From assembly GCA_006503475.1 (NCBI GenBank), contig RSEH01000155.1, forward strand, positions 1 through 64,000: a stretch of 64,000 bases of DNA, read 5' to 3'. The notes under the pieces were generated by a model that made no database searches, was not told the origin of the DNA, and saw nothing but the letters and a program-made list of their open reading frames with translations. Made by a program: the position numbers and the translations under genes. Source of the stretch: Stentor roeselii (lineage: Eukaryota > Ciliophora > Heterotrichea > Heterotrichida > Stentoridae). Below, piece by piece: positions 62,915 to 64,000 of this stretch; position 1 is the stretch's first letter, and each line of letters starts with the position of its first letter.

Positions 62915-63371
62915 GTAGAAGTTAGGTTTATTTGGGTTGAAGGTCTTGGGGTTGGAGTGAGGATGGACTGAAGATTGACGTGGGATTTGAATTGGATTGA
63001 TGAGGATTTTATTATGATTGAAATATTTTTTCAAACTGTCTCAAATCTCATCTAATTAAAATCTTCTAATAATTACTAAGATCTTTCATCACCAGTACCA
63101 AATAACAATAAAGATTACTAAACATCACCAAATTATCCCTACTTCAATCACCGAAATCCAAACCTTTAAAAAACAACACAAAACAATCAACCATTCCCTA
63201 AACCTCTAAAAAATCCAAAAAATTTCAATAAATCCTAAAAAAAAATCCAAAACCCATTCAACCAAAAATCGAAATCTCCCAAACCAAAAAATTTCCAAAA
63301 AAAATTCCCTAAAATTCCCTCATCATGAAAAAAATTCCCAAATTCTCCATAATAAACCCAGAGAATTAATA
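62915..63371. promoter_or_regulatory. intergenic region and promoter of the Rab gene
   Basis: 457 nt. The last 200 nt are A/C-rich and almost G-free on the plus strand. CCTCTAAAAAATCC at 63203-63216 and TCCTAAAAAAAAATCC at 63233-63248 match the recurrent element. Confidence 0.45.
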
Positions 63372-63986
63372 ATGGACCAAGACATCCTTTTCCGAGTTAT
63401 AATTGTCGGCGATACAGGTGTAGGAAAATCTTGCATTCTTCTCAGATTCAGCGAAGGCACATTCAACGAGCAACACAACGTGACAATTGGTGTAGAATTC
63501 GGAAGCAAGAACATTGAAATTGGCACCACAAGTGTAAAACTACAAATTTGGGACACTGCTGGTCAAGAGAGCTTTCGAAGCATCACGAGAAGCTTTTATA
63601 GAAGGGCTGATGGAGTTTTGCTTGTTTATGATGCCACTGCTCGCCATACTTTTGAGAATTGTAAGTTTTGGCTTGATGAGATCAGGCAAAATGCTGCTTC
63701 GGATGTTGTTATTTATTTGGTGGGCAATCAGATTGACCTTATTAACTCTGGAGGAGATAATCGAGAGGTATCGATTGAAGAAGCTGCGGAGTTTAGCAAG
63801 AGTAATAATTTGGCTGGGTTTAAGGAAACTTCGGCGAGGCATGGCACTGGGGTCCACGAATCCTTCACAGAATTTTGCAGTATTCTCTTCGGCAGGTGGA
63901 AAGAGCATAAAGACGTGCAAGTAATCGAAAGACCTAAAATCGACTTAAGACCGGAGCCGAAGCCCAAGAAAAAGCGGAGATGTTAG
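63372..63986 (+). CDS. Rab4-like small GTPase with NQxD
   Basis: A 204-aa Rab: P-loop GDTGVGKS (13-20), switch I TIGVEFGSK (38-46), switch II WDTAGQES (60-67), base-binding motif GNQID (118-122) and ETSA (SAR motif). The Rab4/14-type effector segment TIGVEFGSK suggests an early endosome/recycling role. Two features are odd. The usual NKxD lysine is glutamine, which should weaken guanine binding or change specificity. The C-terminus ends RRC with one cysteine, so a single prenyl group is likely. The start is the first ATG. Confidence 0.9.
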   Translation: MDQDILFRVIIVGDTGVGKSCILLRFSEGTFNEQHNVTIGVEFGSKNIEIGTTSVKLQIWDTAGQESFRSITRSFYRRADGVLLVYDATARHTFENCKFWLDEIRQNAASDVVIYLVGNQIDLINSGGDNREVSIEEAAEFSKSNNLAGFKETSARHGTGVHESFTEFCSILFGRWKEHKDVQVIERPKIDLRPEPKPKKKRRC

Positions 63987-64000
63987 CTAGACTCTTAATT

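Noticed and set aside
1-64000. Blepharisma-like code with TGA as tryptophan
   Set aside because: Long conserved genes use TGG only, and several genes end naturally at TGA.
1-64000. tRNA, rRNA, CRISPR, transposon or virus-like elements
   Set aside because: I read for cloverleaf-like ends, rRNA cores, spaced repeats, terminal repeats and transposase or reverse-transcriptase motifs and found none I could support.

Overview
The window looks like macronuclear DNA of a heterotrich ciliate of the Stentor type. Three observations support this. First, the introns are tiny: nine can be placed, all exactly 15 nt, all GTAA...[T/C]AG, all with A at position 10. Second, the code is standard: TAA, TAG and TGA all end genes, and frames of 900-1160 codons contain TGG but no internal TGA, which argues against Blepharisma, where TGA is tryptophan. 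Third, the contents are ciliate-like: B-box/WD40 proteins, SHIPPO, CCDC81-like and UNC119 ciliary proteins, a Mei2-type RNA-binding protein, and very large membrane receptors.

Layout. 1-11.8 kb is AT-rich and gene-poor. It holds two colinear minus-strand WD40 genes, one broken by frameshifts and running off the left edge, the other interrupted by one TAA, plus scattered short relics of other coding sequence. 11.8-42.7 kb is dense: secreted RNase T2 and histidine acid phosphatase, a low-complexity protein, a B-box/WD40 protein, a UBX protein, a stand-alone DIX-domain protein, a YY1-like zinc-finger factor, a tight five-gene plus-strand run (CDK, USP47-like deubiquitinase, three coiled-coil or disordered proteins), two tandem receptors with two Venus-flytrap-like regions and about nine membrane spans, a small Cys-rich membrane protein between them, then a second plus-strand run ending in a cAMP-receptor-like GPCR. 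42.7-50.3 kb is again gene-poor, with a frameshifted GTPase/HSP20-like gene, an intact MFS transporter and a decayed coiled-coil relic. 50.3-64 kb is dense: SHIPPO, Mei2-like, a probable mitochondrial membrane protein, two WD40 proteins facing each other, a coiled-coil gene, an RCC1-like protein, a twin-CX9C protein, a VTT (DedA/TMEM41/TMEM64-type) membrane protein, CCDC81-like, UNC119 and a Rab4-like GTPase.

Functional themes are ciliary or cortical proteins (SHIPPO, CCDC81-like, UNC119, coiled coils), cell cycle and ubiquitin (CDK, USP47-like, UBX), membrane traffic (Rab, VTT, MFS) and environmental sensing (double-flytrap receptors, GPCR, Cys-rich surface protein). Neighbouring genes are often separated by only 7-40 nt. 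No tRNA, rRNA, CRISPR, virus-like element or complete transposon was seen.
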